Both the position numbers and the translations under genes were made by a program. From Catenulispora pinistramenti (GTDB taxonomy: Bacteria; Actinomycetota; Actinomycetes; Streptomycetales; Catenulisporaceae), in NCBI RefSeq assembly GCF_018274385.1, contig NZ_JAAFYZ010000025.1, positions 1 to 64,000 on the forward strand: 64,000 nucleotides of DNA, given 5' to 3'. Numbering within the stretch: position 1 is the first letter of the stretch; each line of letters begins with the position of its first letter. The notes beneath the pieces were generated by a model that was given only the letters and a program-made list of their open reading frames with translations, was not told the DNA's origin and searched no databases. This document shows positions 45,024-54,009 of this stretch, one piece after another.

Positions 45024-47504
45024 CTACGCCAGTCCGGCGCGGCGCAGCGCGTCGGCCAGCGCGCCCTGCGGCTCGCTGTTCCCGCCGCGCCGATCGCCGC
45101 CGCGACCGCCGCCATTGCCCCCTCCGTTGCCGCCACCGCCGCCGTTGCCGCCACCGCGCCGGTCACCGCCGCCGCCCTGGCCGCCGTTCCCGCCCCGCCG
45201 GTCGGCACCCCCGCCACCGCCACGGCCGTCGCGCCCGCGACCGCCGCCGCCGCCGTTCTCCGAGGACTGCCGCTGCCGCCCCGGCCCGCCGGACCCGCTC
45301 CCGGCCTCGTCGTCCAGCCGCAGCGTCAGCGCGATCCGCTTGCGCACCGCGTCCACGTCCAGCACCTTCACCCGCACCACGTCGCCGGGCTTCACCACGT
45401 CGCGCGGGTCCTTGACGTAGGTCTTGGACAGCGCCGAGATGTGCACCAGGCCGTCCTGGTGGACGCCGACGTCGACGAAGGCGCCGAAGGCCGCGACGTT
45501 AGTGACCACACCCTCCAGCAGCATCCCCGGCTGCAGGTCGCCGATCTTCTCGACGCCCTCCTTGAAGGTCGCCGTCTTGAACGCCGGGCGCGGGTCCCGG
45601 CCGGGCTTCTCCAGCTCGGCGAGGATGTCCGTCACGGTCGGGACGCCGAACGTGTCGTCGGCGAACTGCACCGGCTTCAGCGCGCGCAGGGTCTTGGTGT
45701 CGCCGATCAGTTCCTTGATGCCGGTGCCGGTCGTCGACAGGATCCGGCGGACCACCGGGTAGGCCTCCGGGTGCACCGAGGAGGCGTCCAGCGGGTCGTC
45801 GCCGCCGGGGATGCGCAGGAAGCCCGCGCACTGCTCGAAGGCCTTGGCGCCCAGGCGCGGCACGTTCTTGATGGCGCCGCGGGTCGCGAACGGGCCGTTG
45901 GCGTCGCGGTGCGCCACGATGTTGTCGGCCAGCGAGGAGCCGATGCCCGACACCCGGGTCAGCAGCGGCGCCGAGGCGGTGTTGACGTCCACGCCGACGG
46001 CGTTCACGCAGTCCTCGACCACCGCGTCCAGCGAGCGCGACAGCTTCCCCTCGGCCAGGTCGTGCTGGTACTGGCCGACGCCGATCGACTTCGGGTCGAT
46101 CTTCACCAGCTCGGCCAGCGGGTCCTGGAGCCGCCGGGCGATGGACACCGCGCCGCGCAGCGAGACGTCCATGTCCGGCAGTTCCTGCGAGGCGAACGCC
46201 GACGCCGAGTACACCGAGGCGCCGGCCTCGGAGACCATGATCTTCGTCAGCTTCAGCTCCGGCAGCCCGGCGACCAGTTCGGAGGCCAGCTTGTCGGTCT
46301 CGCGGGAGGCGGTGCCGTTGCCGAACGCGATCAGCTCGACCTTGTGCACCTTGCACAGCGAGGCCAGCTTGGCCAGCGCCTCGCTCCACTTGTTCTGCGG
46401 GACGTGCGGGTAGATGACGTCGGTGGCGACCACCTTGCCGGTGGCGTCGACCACGGCGACCTTCACGCCGGTGCGGTAGCCCGGGTCCAGGCCCATGGTG
46501 GCGCGGGTGCCGGCCGGGGCGGCCAGCAGCAGGTCGCGCAGGTTGGCGGCGAAGACCCGGACCGCCTCGTCCTCGGCCAGCGTCCACAGCTGCATCCGGA
46601 TGTCCACGGCCAGCCGGACCAGGATGCGGGTGCGCCAGGCCCAGCGCACGGTGTCGTTCAGCCACTTCACACCGGCGCCGGCCGTGCTCGGCGAGGGGAC
46701 GGCGAAGTTCTTGGCGATCCGGACCTCGTAGCCGCTCGGCGTCACCGGCGCACCGGGCTCGGCGTCCTCGGGCTCGGGGTCGAAGGTGAGGTCCAGGACC
46801 TCCTCCTTCTCCCCGCGCAGCAGCGCCAGGATGCGGTGCGAGGGCAGCGCGGTGAAGGGCTCGGCGAAGTCGAAGTAGTCGGAGAACTTCGCGCCGGCCT
46901 CCTCCTTGCCCTCGCGGACCTTGGAGGTCAGCCGGCCGGACTCCCACATGCGCTCGCGCAGCGCGCCGATCAGGTCGGCGTCCTCACCGAACCGCTCGAC
47001 CAGGATCGAGCGCGCGCCGTCCAGGGCCGCCGCGGCGTCCGCCACGCCCTTGTCGGCGTCCACGTAGTCCGCGGCGCTGCCGGTCGGATCGAGGTTCGGA
47101 TCCGCGAGCAGCGCGTCGGCCAGCGGCTCCAGCCCGGCCTCCCGGGCGATCATCGCCTTGGTCCGGCGCTTGGGCTTGAACGGGAGGTAGATGTCCTCCA
47201 GCCGGGACTTGGAGTCCGCGGCGAGGATCTGCGCCTCCAGCGCCTCGTCGAGCTTGCCCTGACCGCGGATGGACTCCAGGATCGCCTCCCGGCGCTCCTC
47301 CATCTCGCGCAGGTAGCGCAGCCGCTCCTCCAGGGTGCGCAGCTGCGCGTCGTCCAAGCCCTCGGTCACCTCCTTGCGGTACCGCGCGACGAACGGCACG
47401 GTCGCACCGCCGTCCAGGAGCTCGACGGCCGCCCGGACTTGCCGGTCGACGACGCCGAGCTCCTCGGCGATGCGCAGGTGGATGGACGCTGCTGTCGCTG
47501 CCAC
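45024..47504 (-). CDS. tex: Tex-family RNA-binding transcription accessory protein
   Basis: 826 residues. The N-terminal Tex helix-turn-helix region (EELGVVDRQVRAAVELLDGG, then FVARYRKEVTEGLDD), YqgF-like RNase H fold (TMGLDPGYRTGVKVAVVDAT), helix-hairpin-helix (LLTRVSGIGSSLADNIVAHRD) and S1 RNA-binding domain (GMLLEGVVTNVAAFGAFVDV) appear in order. The last about 70 residues are an RGG/GGN-rich tail, unusual for Tex and likely an extra RNA-binding or phase-separating region. The start is GTG at 47504. Confidence 0.95.
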   Translation of the reverse strand: MAATAASIHLRIAEELGVVDRQVRAAVELLDGGATVPFVARYRKEVTEGLDDAQLRTLEERLRYLREMEERREAILESIRGQGKLDEALEAQILAADSKSRLEDIYLPFKPKRRTKAMIAREAGLEPLADALLADPNLDPTGSAADYVDADKGVADAAAALDGARSILVERFGEDADLIGALRERMWESGRLTSKVREGKEEAGAKFSDYFDFAEPFTALPSHRILALLRGEKEEVLDLTFDPEPEDAEPGAPVTPSGYEVRIAKNFAVPSPSTAGAGVKWLNDTVRWAWRTRILVRLAVDIRMQLWTLAEDEAVRVFAANLRDLLLAAPAGTRATMGLDPGYRTGVKVAVVDATGKVVATDVIYPHVPQNKWSEALAKLASLCKVHKVELIAFGNGTASRETDKLASELVAGLPELKLTKIMVSEAGASVYSASAFASQELPDMDVSLRGAVSIARRLQDPLAELVKIDPKSIGVGQYQHDLAEGKLSRSLDAVVEDCVNAVGVDVNTASAPLLTRVSGIGSSLADNIVAHRDANGPFATRGAIKNVPRLGAKAFEQCAGFLRIPGGDDPLDASSVHPEAYPVVRRILSTTGTGIKELIGDTKTLRALKPVQFADDTFGVPTVTDILAELEKPGRDPRPAFKTATFKEGVEKIGDLQPGMLLEGVVTNVAAFGAFVDVGVHQDGLVHISALSKTYVKDPRDVVKPGDVVRVKVLDVDAVRKRIALTLRLDDEAGSGSGGPGRQRQSSENGGGGGRGRDGRGGGGGADRRGGNGGQGGGGDRRGGGNGGGGGNGGGNGGGRGGDRRGGNSEPQGALADALRRAGLA

Positions 47505-47560
47505 GCGTGGTACTCCCGCCAGGTGAAAAGCCTGCTATCTCGCGAGAGCGATCCTAGCGA

Positions 47561-48067
47561 CTACAGGACGAACTTCTCCGCGACCGTCGAGTACTCGAAG
47601 AGTTCTTCGTCGGTGAACCACAGCGCGACTTCCTGCTTGGCCTCGTCGATGTTGCCCGAGGCGTGCACCAGGTTGGCCACGGCGATGCCGTTGGCGGTGG
47701 CGTAGGCCTTGTTCTGGTGCGCGAAGTCGCCGCGGATGGTGCCCGGGGCGGCCTCGTTCGGGTAGGTGGAGCCGACCAGCTTGCGGACCGTCTTGACCGC
47801 GTCGATGCCCTCCAGGACCAGGGCGAGCACCGGACCGGACTGCATGAAGGCGGCGGTGGCGTTGTAGACGCCGGCGCCGAAGCGCTCCTCCAGGTCGAAG
47901 TAGTGCTTGCGGGTCAGATCGGCGTCCATCCAGACCATCTTGGAGCCGACCACCTTCAGCAGCGCGTCCTCGAACCGGGTCAGGACCCGTCCCATCGTGC
48001 CGCGCGCCACGGCGTCGGGCTTGAGCAGGACGAGCGTCCGCTCGACGGGGGCGCCGTTGTCGGTCAT
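47561..48067 (-). CDS. ndk: Nucleoside diphosphate kinase, divergent long form
   Basis: 168 residues against about 137 for the common bacterial enzyme. ERTLVLLKPDAVARG and PNEAAPGTIRGDFA are standard, and the catalytic His is kept in NLVHASGNIDEAKQEVALWF. The insert between GTIRGDF and the active His, plus the FTDEELFEYSTVAEKF tail, mark an alternative Ndk subgroup rather than the canonical actinobacterial Ndk, so a second ndk may exist elsewhere. It lies between tex and a methyltransferase gene on the same strand. Confidence 0.88.
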   Translation of the reverse strand: MTDNGAPVERTLVLLKPDAVARGTMGRVLTRFEDALLKVVGSKMVWMDADLTRKHYFDLEERFGAGVYNATAAFMQSGPVLALVLEGIDAVKTVRKLVGSTYPNEAAPGTIRGDFAHQNKAYATANGIAVANLVHASGNIDEAKQEVALWFTDEELFEYSTVAEKFVL

Positions 48068-48118
48068 ATGCGTGGTCCTTCGCTCTTCGACGATGTTTCC
48101 GATACTTCTGTAAGCATC

Positions 48119-48865
48119 TTATTGGGCGCGCGCGACGGTGATGATTTCGCGGCTGTCCGCCGTCAGCGGCCCGCGCTTCCAGTCGCCGTACTGGTCCTGG
48201 ATCCGGAAACCGGCTTCTTCCAGGAACGGGTTCAATGTCTCGGGGATGTGGAAGCGCAGCGTCGTGCCGGAGACGCGCAGCGGCGCGCCGTCCGGGAGCG
48301 CGGTGGTCTCGGTGAACGTCACCCGGGGGCCGTCGACCCGCTCCACCTGATACCAGCCGCGGATCTCGCGGCCGTCGGGCAGCGTGAGGTTCCCGGCGTT
48401 CGAGGGGTTCCACTCCTCCCAGGCACGTCCCTGCAGGTGGCGGGTGCCGAACACGAAAGTGCCGCCGCCCACCAGCGCCCGGCGGATCGCGGCCAGCGAG
48501 GCCCGCAGGTCCTCGTCGGTAGCGAAGCACTGGAAGGCGTTGCTGGCCATCACGGCGAGGTCGAACTCCTCGGCGTAGGCCATCTCGGCGGCGGTCGCCC
48601 GGACCCACTCGATGTCCGTCCGGCGCCGGGCCCGGGCCAGCATCGACTCGTCCGGATCGACACCGACCAACCGGCCGGTGTGCCCGGCGGCCCGGGCCGC
48701 GTGCAGCATGCTCCCGGTGCCGCAGCCCACGTCGAGGACCGCTTCAGCGGCGGCGACCGCGTCGGAATAGAAGCGGTCGGCCGGCCAGTCGGGATCCCAG
48801 GGGTTCTCCAGGTCGTATACGAGAGCTGAATCATCGTCGGTGAAGGTCTGTGAGTCCTGATCCAC
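48119..48865 (-). CDS. Class I SAM-dependent methyltransferase
   Basis: 248 residues from GTG 48865. Motif I is VLDVGCGTGSMLHAARAAG, motif II is GRLVGVDPDESMLARARR, then IEWVRATAAEMAYAEEFDLAV and the post-motif FVFGTRHLQGRAWEEW. It is a small-molecule methyltransferase of the UbiE/Methyltransf_25 type; the substrate is unknown. The frame open upstream to 49288 overlaps the divergent transporter gene and is shadow. It stops 51 bp before the Ndk start. Confidence 0.82.
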   Translation of the reverse strand: MDQDSQTFTDDDSALVYDLENPWDPDWPADRFYSDAVAAAEAVLDVGCGTGSMLHAARAAGHTGRLVGVDPDESMLARARRRTDIEWVRATAAEMAYAEEFDLAVMASNAFQCFATDEDLRASLAAIRRALVGGGTFVFGTRHLQGRAWEEWNPSNAGNLTLPDGREIRGWYQVERVDGPRVTFTETTALPDGAPLRVSGTTLRFHIPETLNPFLEEAGFRIQDQYGDWKRGPLTADSREIITVARAQ

Positions 48866-49091
48866 TCGGACAGCTGTAGCCGGAAAAGCCGGTACCGTCC
48901 ACTGGTTTTCACTGTTCCTAGCAGGAACTTCGCTGCTCGCCGTCGAGTGCCTGCCGTTAACCTCGCGGTTGCAAAATCGCGTTGTATCGCGTGTCACAAT
49001 AGGCGGGTAACGAGTCCGCGAGTCGGACCCGCACATAGGGGTGGGGACCGTCCGCGGACTCCAGGTCGCGATAGCCTGAGGGGGCTCTTTC

Positions 49092-51287
49092 GTGAGTGGT
49101 AACGCGTTGACCAACGCGGATTCGGAACCGGGCGTCTTCGCCCGGGTCGTGTCCGGGCGCAGATCCAAGTGGGCGGTGTTCGCCGCCTGGCTGGTGGTGA
49201 TCATCGCCCTGGGCAGCTTCGCCACGAAGCTGAACGGCGCCCAGAAGAACGACACCACGTCTTGGCTGCCCAAGAGTGCCGAATCCACGAAGGAACTGAA
49301 GATCGAGGGTGACTTCCACCCGAACTGGTATCCGGCGATCCTGCTCTACGCCCGCTCGACCGGGCTGACCGACGCCGACAAGGCGCAGGCCCAGCACGCC
49401 GCGGCGATCATGGAGCAGGACCCGCCGGCGAAGAACCTGGACCTGGTGGTGCACAACGCCGTCCAGACGATCCCGGTGACCACCGGCCCGAACGCCGGCA
49501 AGGCGATCCAGATCATCGTGCCGGTGAACCCCGGCAGCGACGGCTGGAACAAGTTCCCGGACACCGTCACGGCCATGAAGGCCGCGCTCGGCCCGCCCAC
49601 CGCGGGCCTGCAGACCTACGTGACCGGGCCGATGGGTGAGGCCGGCGACGAGGCCGACGCCTTCAAGAAGATCAACGGCTCGCTGACCTACTTCACCGCG
49701 TTCGCGGTGATCATCATCTTGCTGATCGCCTACCGCAGCCCGATCCTGTGGCTGCTGCCGCTGATCACGGTCGGCGGCGCCGCCCTGACGGTGGCCGAGT
49801 CGGTGATCTATCTGCTGGCCAAACACGCGGGACTGACGGTGAACGGCCAAGCCGCGTTCATCTTGATCGTCCTGGTGTTCGGAGCGGGCACCGACTACGC
49901 GCTGTTGCTCATCGCGAGATATCGGGAAGAGCTCAGACGGTACGAGGACCGGCACGAGGCGATGGCGCACGCCGTGCACCGAGCCGGGCCGGCCCTGGTC
50001 GCCAGCTCCGCGACGGTCGCCGTCAGCATGCTGATCCTGCTGGTCGCCGAGATGAACTCGACCAAGGGCATGGGCCCGGTCCTGGCCATCGGCGTGATCA
50101 TCGCACTGTGCGCGATGCTGACCCTGATGCCGGCGCTGCTGGTGATCTTCGGCCGCTGGGTGTTCTGGCCGGTGCGCCCGACGTTCGGCTCCGACGAGCC
50201 GACCCAGCACGGAGTCTGGGCCCGCATGGGCAAGCGGATCGCGGTCCGGCCGCGCGCCGTGTGGGTGGGCACCGCGGTGGTCCTGGTCGCGCTGGCCGGC
50301 GGCATCACCGAGCTCAACGCCCACCAGCAGACCGTGGCCGAGCAGTTCGTCACCAAGCCCGCCTCCGTGACCGGCGCCGAGGTGCAGGCCCAGTACTTCC
50401 CGGACAACTCCGGGCAGCCGCTGGCCGTCATCGGCGACGCCGGTCAGCTGGACGCGGTCGTGGCCAAGCTGAAGACGGTCCCGGGGGTCGACCCGAACGG
50501 CGTCGACGTCCCGAAGACCCTGAAGAACCCGATCGTCAACGGGCACTTCTATGTCGAGGCGGCGCTGACCGACGCCCCGGACTCCAAGGCCGCGCAGAAC
50601 ACGGTCGACCGGGTCCGCGCCGCGGTGCACTCGATCCCGGGAGCCGACGCCGTGGTCGGCGGCGGCCCGGCGGTGACGCTGGACATCGCCCGCGCCTCCA
50701 GCCACGACAGCAAGCTGATCATCCCGCTGATCCTGTTGGCGGTGTTCATCATCCTGGGCCTGCTGCTGCGCGCCTTCCTGGCCCCGCTGCTGCTGATCCT
50801 GACGGTCATCCTGTCCTTCGGCGCCTCGCTGGGCATCAGTGCCCTGGTGTTCAAGGGCCTGGGCTGGCACGGCGTGGACATCGGGATGCCGCTGTTCGGC
50901 TTCGTGTTCCTGGTGGCCCTGGGCATCGACTACAACATCTTCCTGATGACCCGGATCAGGGAGGAGTCGGTCCGGCGCGGCACCCGGCGCGGCGCGCTGA
51001 TCGGCCTGTCGGCCACCGGCGGCGTGATCACCTGGGCCGGACTGGTGCTGGCCGCCACCTTCGGGGTGCTGGCCACGCTGCCGATCGTGCCGTTCGCCGA
51101 GATCGGCTTCGCGGTCGCGCTCGGGGTGCTGCTGGACACCATGATCGTGCGGTCGGTGCTGGTCACGGCGCTCACGCTGGACATCGGCAAGGTGATGTGG
51201 TGGCCCTCGCGGCTGTCCCGGTCCGACGAGCCCGACGGCGGGACGCTGGCCGCCGCGCGCTCCTCGGATGACAGCGTGCTGGTGTAG
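49092..51287 (+). CDS. MMPL-family RND transporter
   Basis: 731 residues. Two repeats each carry a large extracytoplasmic loop and six membrane helices. The proton-relay motifs are GAGTDYALLLIARYREE in the first half and ALGIDYNIFLMTRIREE in the second, both with the Asp-Tyr pair. MMPL proteins export lipids or small molecules in actinomycetes; the substrate here is unknown. The start is GTG at 49092. The 226-bp upstream gap holds the divergent promoter with the methyltransferase gene, including a short repeat of ATCGCG. Confidence 0.93.
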   Translation: MSGNALTNADSEPGVFARVVSGRRSKWAVFAAWLVVIIALGSFATKLNGAQKNDTTSWLPKSAESTKELKIEGDFHPNWYPAILLYARSTGLTDADKAQAQHAAAIMEQDPPAKNLDLVVHNAVQTIPVTTGPNAGKAIQIIVPVNPGSDGWNKFPDTVTAMKAALGPPTAGLQTYVTGPMGEAGDEADAFKKINGSLTYFTAFAVIIILLIAYRSPILWLLPLITVGGAALTVAESVIYLLAKHAGLTVNGQAAFILIVLVFGAGTDYALLLIARYREELRRYEDRHEAMAHAVHRAGPALVASSATVAVSMLILLVAEMNSTKGMGPVLAIGVIIALCAMLTLMPALLVIFGRWVFWPVRPTFGSDEPTQHGVWARMGKRIAVRPRAVWVGTAVVLVALAGGITELNAHQQTVAEQFVTKPASVTGAEVQAQYFPDNSGQPLAVIGDAGQLDAVVAKLKTVPGVDPNGVDVPKTLKNPIVNGHFYVEAALTDAPDSKAAQNTVDRVRAAVHSIPGADAVVGGGPAVTLDIARASSHDSKLIIPLILLAVFIILGLLLRAFLAPLLLILTVILSFGASLGISALVFKGLGWHGVDIGMPLFGFVFLVALGIDYNIFLMTRIREESVRRGTRRGALIGLSATGGVITWAGLVLAATFGVLATLPIVPFAEIGFAVALGVLLDTMIVRSVLVTALTLDIGKVMWWPSRLSRSDEPDGGTLAAARSSDDSVLV

Positions 51288-51308
51288 GTGCCGGCGTAGC
51301 TGAGCGAC

Positions 51309-51348
51309 GGCGATCGGGAGGTTCCCGACCGGGAACCTCCCCATCGCC
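51309..51348. terminator. Hairpin between transporter and LLM oxidoreductase
   Basis: Nested stems (6 bp and 11 bp separated by one C-C mismatch; GGCGAT and GGGAGGTTCCC arms) with loop GACC, followed by TT. Serves convergent genes. Confidence 0.8.
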
Positions 51349-51358
51349 TTGTGCCCCG

Positions 51359-52306
51359 CTACTGCCCGGCGAGTTGCTCCACGACCGGCGCCATGGCGTC
51401 CAGGTCGTCGATCAGGAACGAGCTGATCCCGAAGCGTTCCCGCAGTTCCAGGAACTTGCGCGTCAGGTCCTTGGCGCTGCCGACGAACGTGTGCGGCGAC
51501 TCCAGGACCTCCTCGACGCTCAGCTCGACACCGGTCTGCTGCCGGATCCGGTCGACGCGGCGCCGCGCCTCGATCCGGGGCTCGGCGGTGACGACGATGG
51601 GGCCGCCGGCCGGATAGGTGTTCAGCTCGATCTGCTCGAAGCGGTCGCCCGCGGCCGCCCGGATCCAGCCGATCTTCTCCTCGGTCGCCGCCGCGGTGAT
51701 GCTCGGCGCGTCCAGGCGGGGAGCGCCGTCGCCGATCACGATGCGCGGCGCCAGCCCGACGATCTGGGCCTGCCGGCCGGCCAGCGTCAGGAACCGCTTG
51801 CCGCCCCCGCCGAGGAAGAACGGCGGATGCGGCCGCTGCACCGGGGCCGGGATGTCGGCGAGATCGGTGATCGTGTAGTACTCCCCGGCGAAGGAGAACG
51901 GCCCCTCGGTGAAGCTGCCCTTGATGACCGCGATCGCCTCGGTCAGCTGCTTGATGCGGACGCCGACCGGCTCGAAGGGGATGCCGATCGCGTCGTATTC
52001 GGGCTTGTTCCACCCGGCGCCGATCCCGATCTCCAGGCGGCCGTCCGACAACCGGTCGAGGGTCGCCAACTCCTGGGCCAGCACCGCCGGGTGCCGCAGG
52101 CTGTTGTTGAGGACGAAGGTGCCGACCCGCAGGCGCTCGGTCACGGCCGCGACCTGCGCCAGCGGGAGCAGCGGGGCCAGGCCCATGAGGTGGTCGGGGA
52201 TCACGAAGGCCGAGTAGCCCATCGCCTCGGCTTTGCGGGCATGGGGGATCAGGTGGGAGAACTCGTCGTTGTCGTCGATCGTCGCGAGGAAACGAAAAGG
52301 ACGCAT
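51359..52306 (-). CDS. LLM-class F420-dependent oxidoreductase
   Basis: 315 residues, a bacterial luciferase-like TIM barrel using F420 in actinomycetes. MRPFRFLATIDDNDEF, AEAMGYSAFVIPDHL, RLRVGTFVLNNSLRHPAVLA and GRLEIGIGAGWNKPEYDAIG follow the LLM pattern. ATG 52306 is preceded by GGAAAG at 9 bp spacing; ATG 52315 is the alternative. The substrate is unknown. It is downstream of the FAD monooxygenase gene on the same strand. Confidence 0.88.
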   Translation of the reverse strand: MRPFRFLATIDDNDEFSHLIPHARKAEAMGYSAFVIPDHLMGLAPLLPLAQVAAVTERLRVGTFVLNNSLRHPAVLAQELATLDRLSDGRLEIGIGAGWNKPEYDAIGIPFEPVGVRIKQLTEAIAVIKGSFTEGPFSFAGEYYTITDLADIPAPVQRPHPPFFLGGGGKRFLTLAGRQAQIVGLAPRIVIGDGAPRLDAPSITAAATEEKIGWIRAAAGDRFEQIELNTYPAGGPIVVTAEPRIEARRRVDRIRQQTGVELSVEEVLESPHTFVGSAKDLTRKFLELRERFGISSFLIDDLDAMAPVVEQLAGQ

Positions 52307-52380
52307 GCCGGCCATCTTTCCGGACGGTGCCGGTCTGTGGCTGGTTCCCGGGTCGGTCCCCTGAAGTCCCATCAGGGCCG

Positions 52381-53835
52381 TCAAGCCCCGGAAGCGGCGA
52401 TCGCCGCCGCGACTTCCTCGGCACTGGGCGCCTCGGCCGCCCACGCAATATAGCCGTCCGGCCGGACCAACCGCACCGGGCCGCCGTCCGCCGCCACCGC
52501 CGCCGTGACCCCCGCTTCGGCCGCCACCGCATGCAGTTCCGGCGGGGCCAGCAGCACGAAACCGCCGCCTCGCAACGCTTCCAGCAAGCGCTCGGGTGTG
52601 CCGGTCAGCGCCACGTCCCCGGCTCGACGCCCGGTCAGCGCGTGTGCGCCCCGCGGAGCCGGATACGTGATCCACAGTCCCGACAGGGCGAAGCCGATCC
52701 GCCGGTTCACCGCCGGCCGCGCGAGGGCGAAGTGCATCGCCAGGTTCCGGGCCTTGCGGGCCGGCGTCATCTTGATCTGCGCGGCCCGCAGCAGCCGGCC
52801 CGATCCCTTGATCACCGCGGCGCCGACCGGATGGCGCTCGCGCTCATAGCTGTCCAGCAGCGCCTCGCCGGCCCGGCCGCGCAGGACCGCGATCAGCTTC
52901 CACGACAGGTTGGCGGCGTCCAGCAGGCCGGTGTTCATGCCCTGGCCGCCGGCCGGGCTGTGGGTGTGCGCGGCGTCGCCGGCCAGGAACACGCGCCCGA
53001 CCCGGTAGCGCTCGGCCTGCCGCTCGTCGCTGTGGAAGCGGCTGGACCAGCGCGGTTCGCCCATCCCGAAGTCCGAGCCCAAAGTCTCGCGCAGGATGTC
53101 GCGCACCTCGGCCAGCTCCACCGGCTCGGTCTCGGCCTTGGCGTGCTTCTGGTCCCAGCAGATGATGCGGTGGTAGCCGTCCTTGAACGGGGCCACGAAG
53201 GCGAACTTGTCGCCATCGGTGTTGGTCGCGATGCGGGTCTGCGGCGGGTGGGACAGCTTCGCGTCCGCCAACATCACCGAGGCCACCACGGTGTGCCCGG
53301 GGAACTCCACGCCGAGCAGCGAGCGGACCGCGCTGCGGCTGCCGTCTGTGCCGACGACGTAGGCGGCGCGTTCCTCGCGGGTGCCGGACGCTTCGCGGAC
53401 CGTCACGGTCACGCCGTCCGGGTCCTGGCGCAGGCCGACGACCTCGGTCTCGTACCGGATCCGCACGCCGAGCCGTTCCAGCCGCTCGTACAGCACCGCT
53501 TCGGTCTCGTACTGCGGCACCACCAGCAGGTACGGATACGGGGTGGGCAGCTCCGAGACGTCCACGACCGCGGTGTCGAACAACCGCAGCGACCGCACCG
53601 GCGCACCGCGCTCGATCAGCGGGGCGGCGATGTCCCTGGAGTCCAGGGCTTCCAAGGTGGTCGCGTGCACGACCAGCGCGCGGCTCAGGTTGGAGCGGCC
53701 CGGGTGCCTGCGCTCCAGCAGCGTCACCGGGATGCCGGCCGCCGCCAGATCACCGGCCAGCAACAGCCCGGTGGGACCGGCGCCGACCACGACCACGCCT
53801 CGACTGTCAATGTCTTTATCTCGGTTCTCTGACAC
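52381..53835 (-). CDS. FAD-dependent aromatic-type monooxygenase (group A)
   Basis: 484 residues. The N-terminal dinucleotide-binding motif is VVVVGAGPTGLLLAGDLAAAG, the middle motif is YVVGTDGSRSAVR (DG), and the FAD-ribityl motif is RVFLAGDAAHTHSPAGGQ followed by GMNTGLLDAANLSWKL. This is the PheA/TfdB-type hydroxylase family, which includes polyketide tailoring and antibiotic-inactivating enzymes; the substrate is not predictable. The C-terminal thioredoxin-like domain is retained. Start GTG 53835; the frame open to 53901 is less likely. Confidence 0.9.
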   Translation of the reverse strand: MSENRDKDIDSRGVVVVGAGPTGLLLAGDLAAAGIPVTLLERRHPGRSNLSRALVVHATTLEALDSRDIAAPLIERGAPVRSLRLFDTAVVDVSELPTPYPYLLVVPQYETEAVLYERLERLGVRIRYETEVVGLRQDPDGVTVTVREASGTREERAAYVVGTDGSRSAVRSLLGVEFPGHTVVASVMLADAKLSHPPQTRIATNTDGDKFAFVAPFKDGYHRIICWDQKHAKAETEPVELAEVRDILRETLGSDFGMGEPRWSSRFHSDERQAERYRVGRVFLAGDAAHTHSPAGGQGMNTGLLDAANLSWKLIAVLRGRAGEALLDSYERERHPVGAAVIKGSGRLLRAAQIKMTPARKARNLAMHFALARPAVNRRIGFALSGLWITYPAPRGAHALTGRRAGDVALTGTPERLLEALRGGGFVLLAPPELHAVAAEAGVTAAVAADGGPVRLVRPDGYIAWAAEAPSAEEVAAAIAASGA

Positions 53836-53929
53836 GCCTCGGAACGTAGCGTCCGCAAAGGCCTGGAGTCCAGAGCACCGACAGCGGTGCGGCCTGCGCA
53901 CTCAGGGCGATTGCGGAGCCGGGAAGCCA

Positions 53930-53974
53930 GGGGATCCGCCGATGGCCACCGGGCCACCGTCCCTACGGATCCCC
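53930..53974 (-). terminator. Hairpin downstream of the HTH-TPR gene
   Basis: A 9-bp perfect stem (GGGGATCCG with CGGATCCCC) lies 35-79 bp past the stop codon, with a long loop (27 nt). Confidence 0.5.
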
Positions 53975-54009
53975 CTGCTGACCAGTCCTGGACCCCCGGT
54001 CCGCCCGGA

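Noticed and set aside
48866-49288. Upstream extension of the methyltransferase frame
   Set aside because: It runs antisense through the transporter start and lacks methyltransferase features; GTG 48865 precedes the fold.
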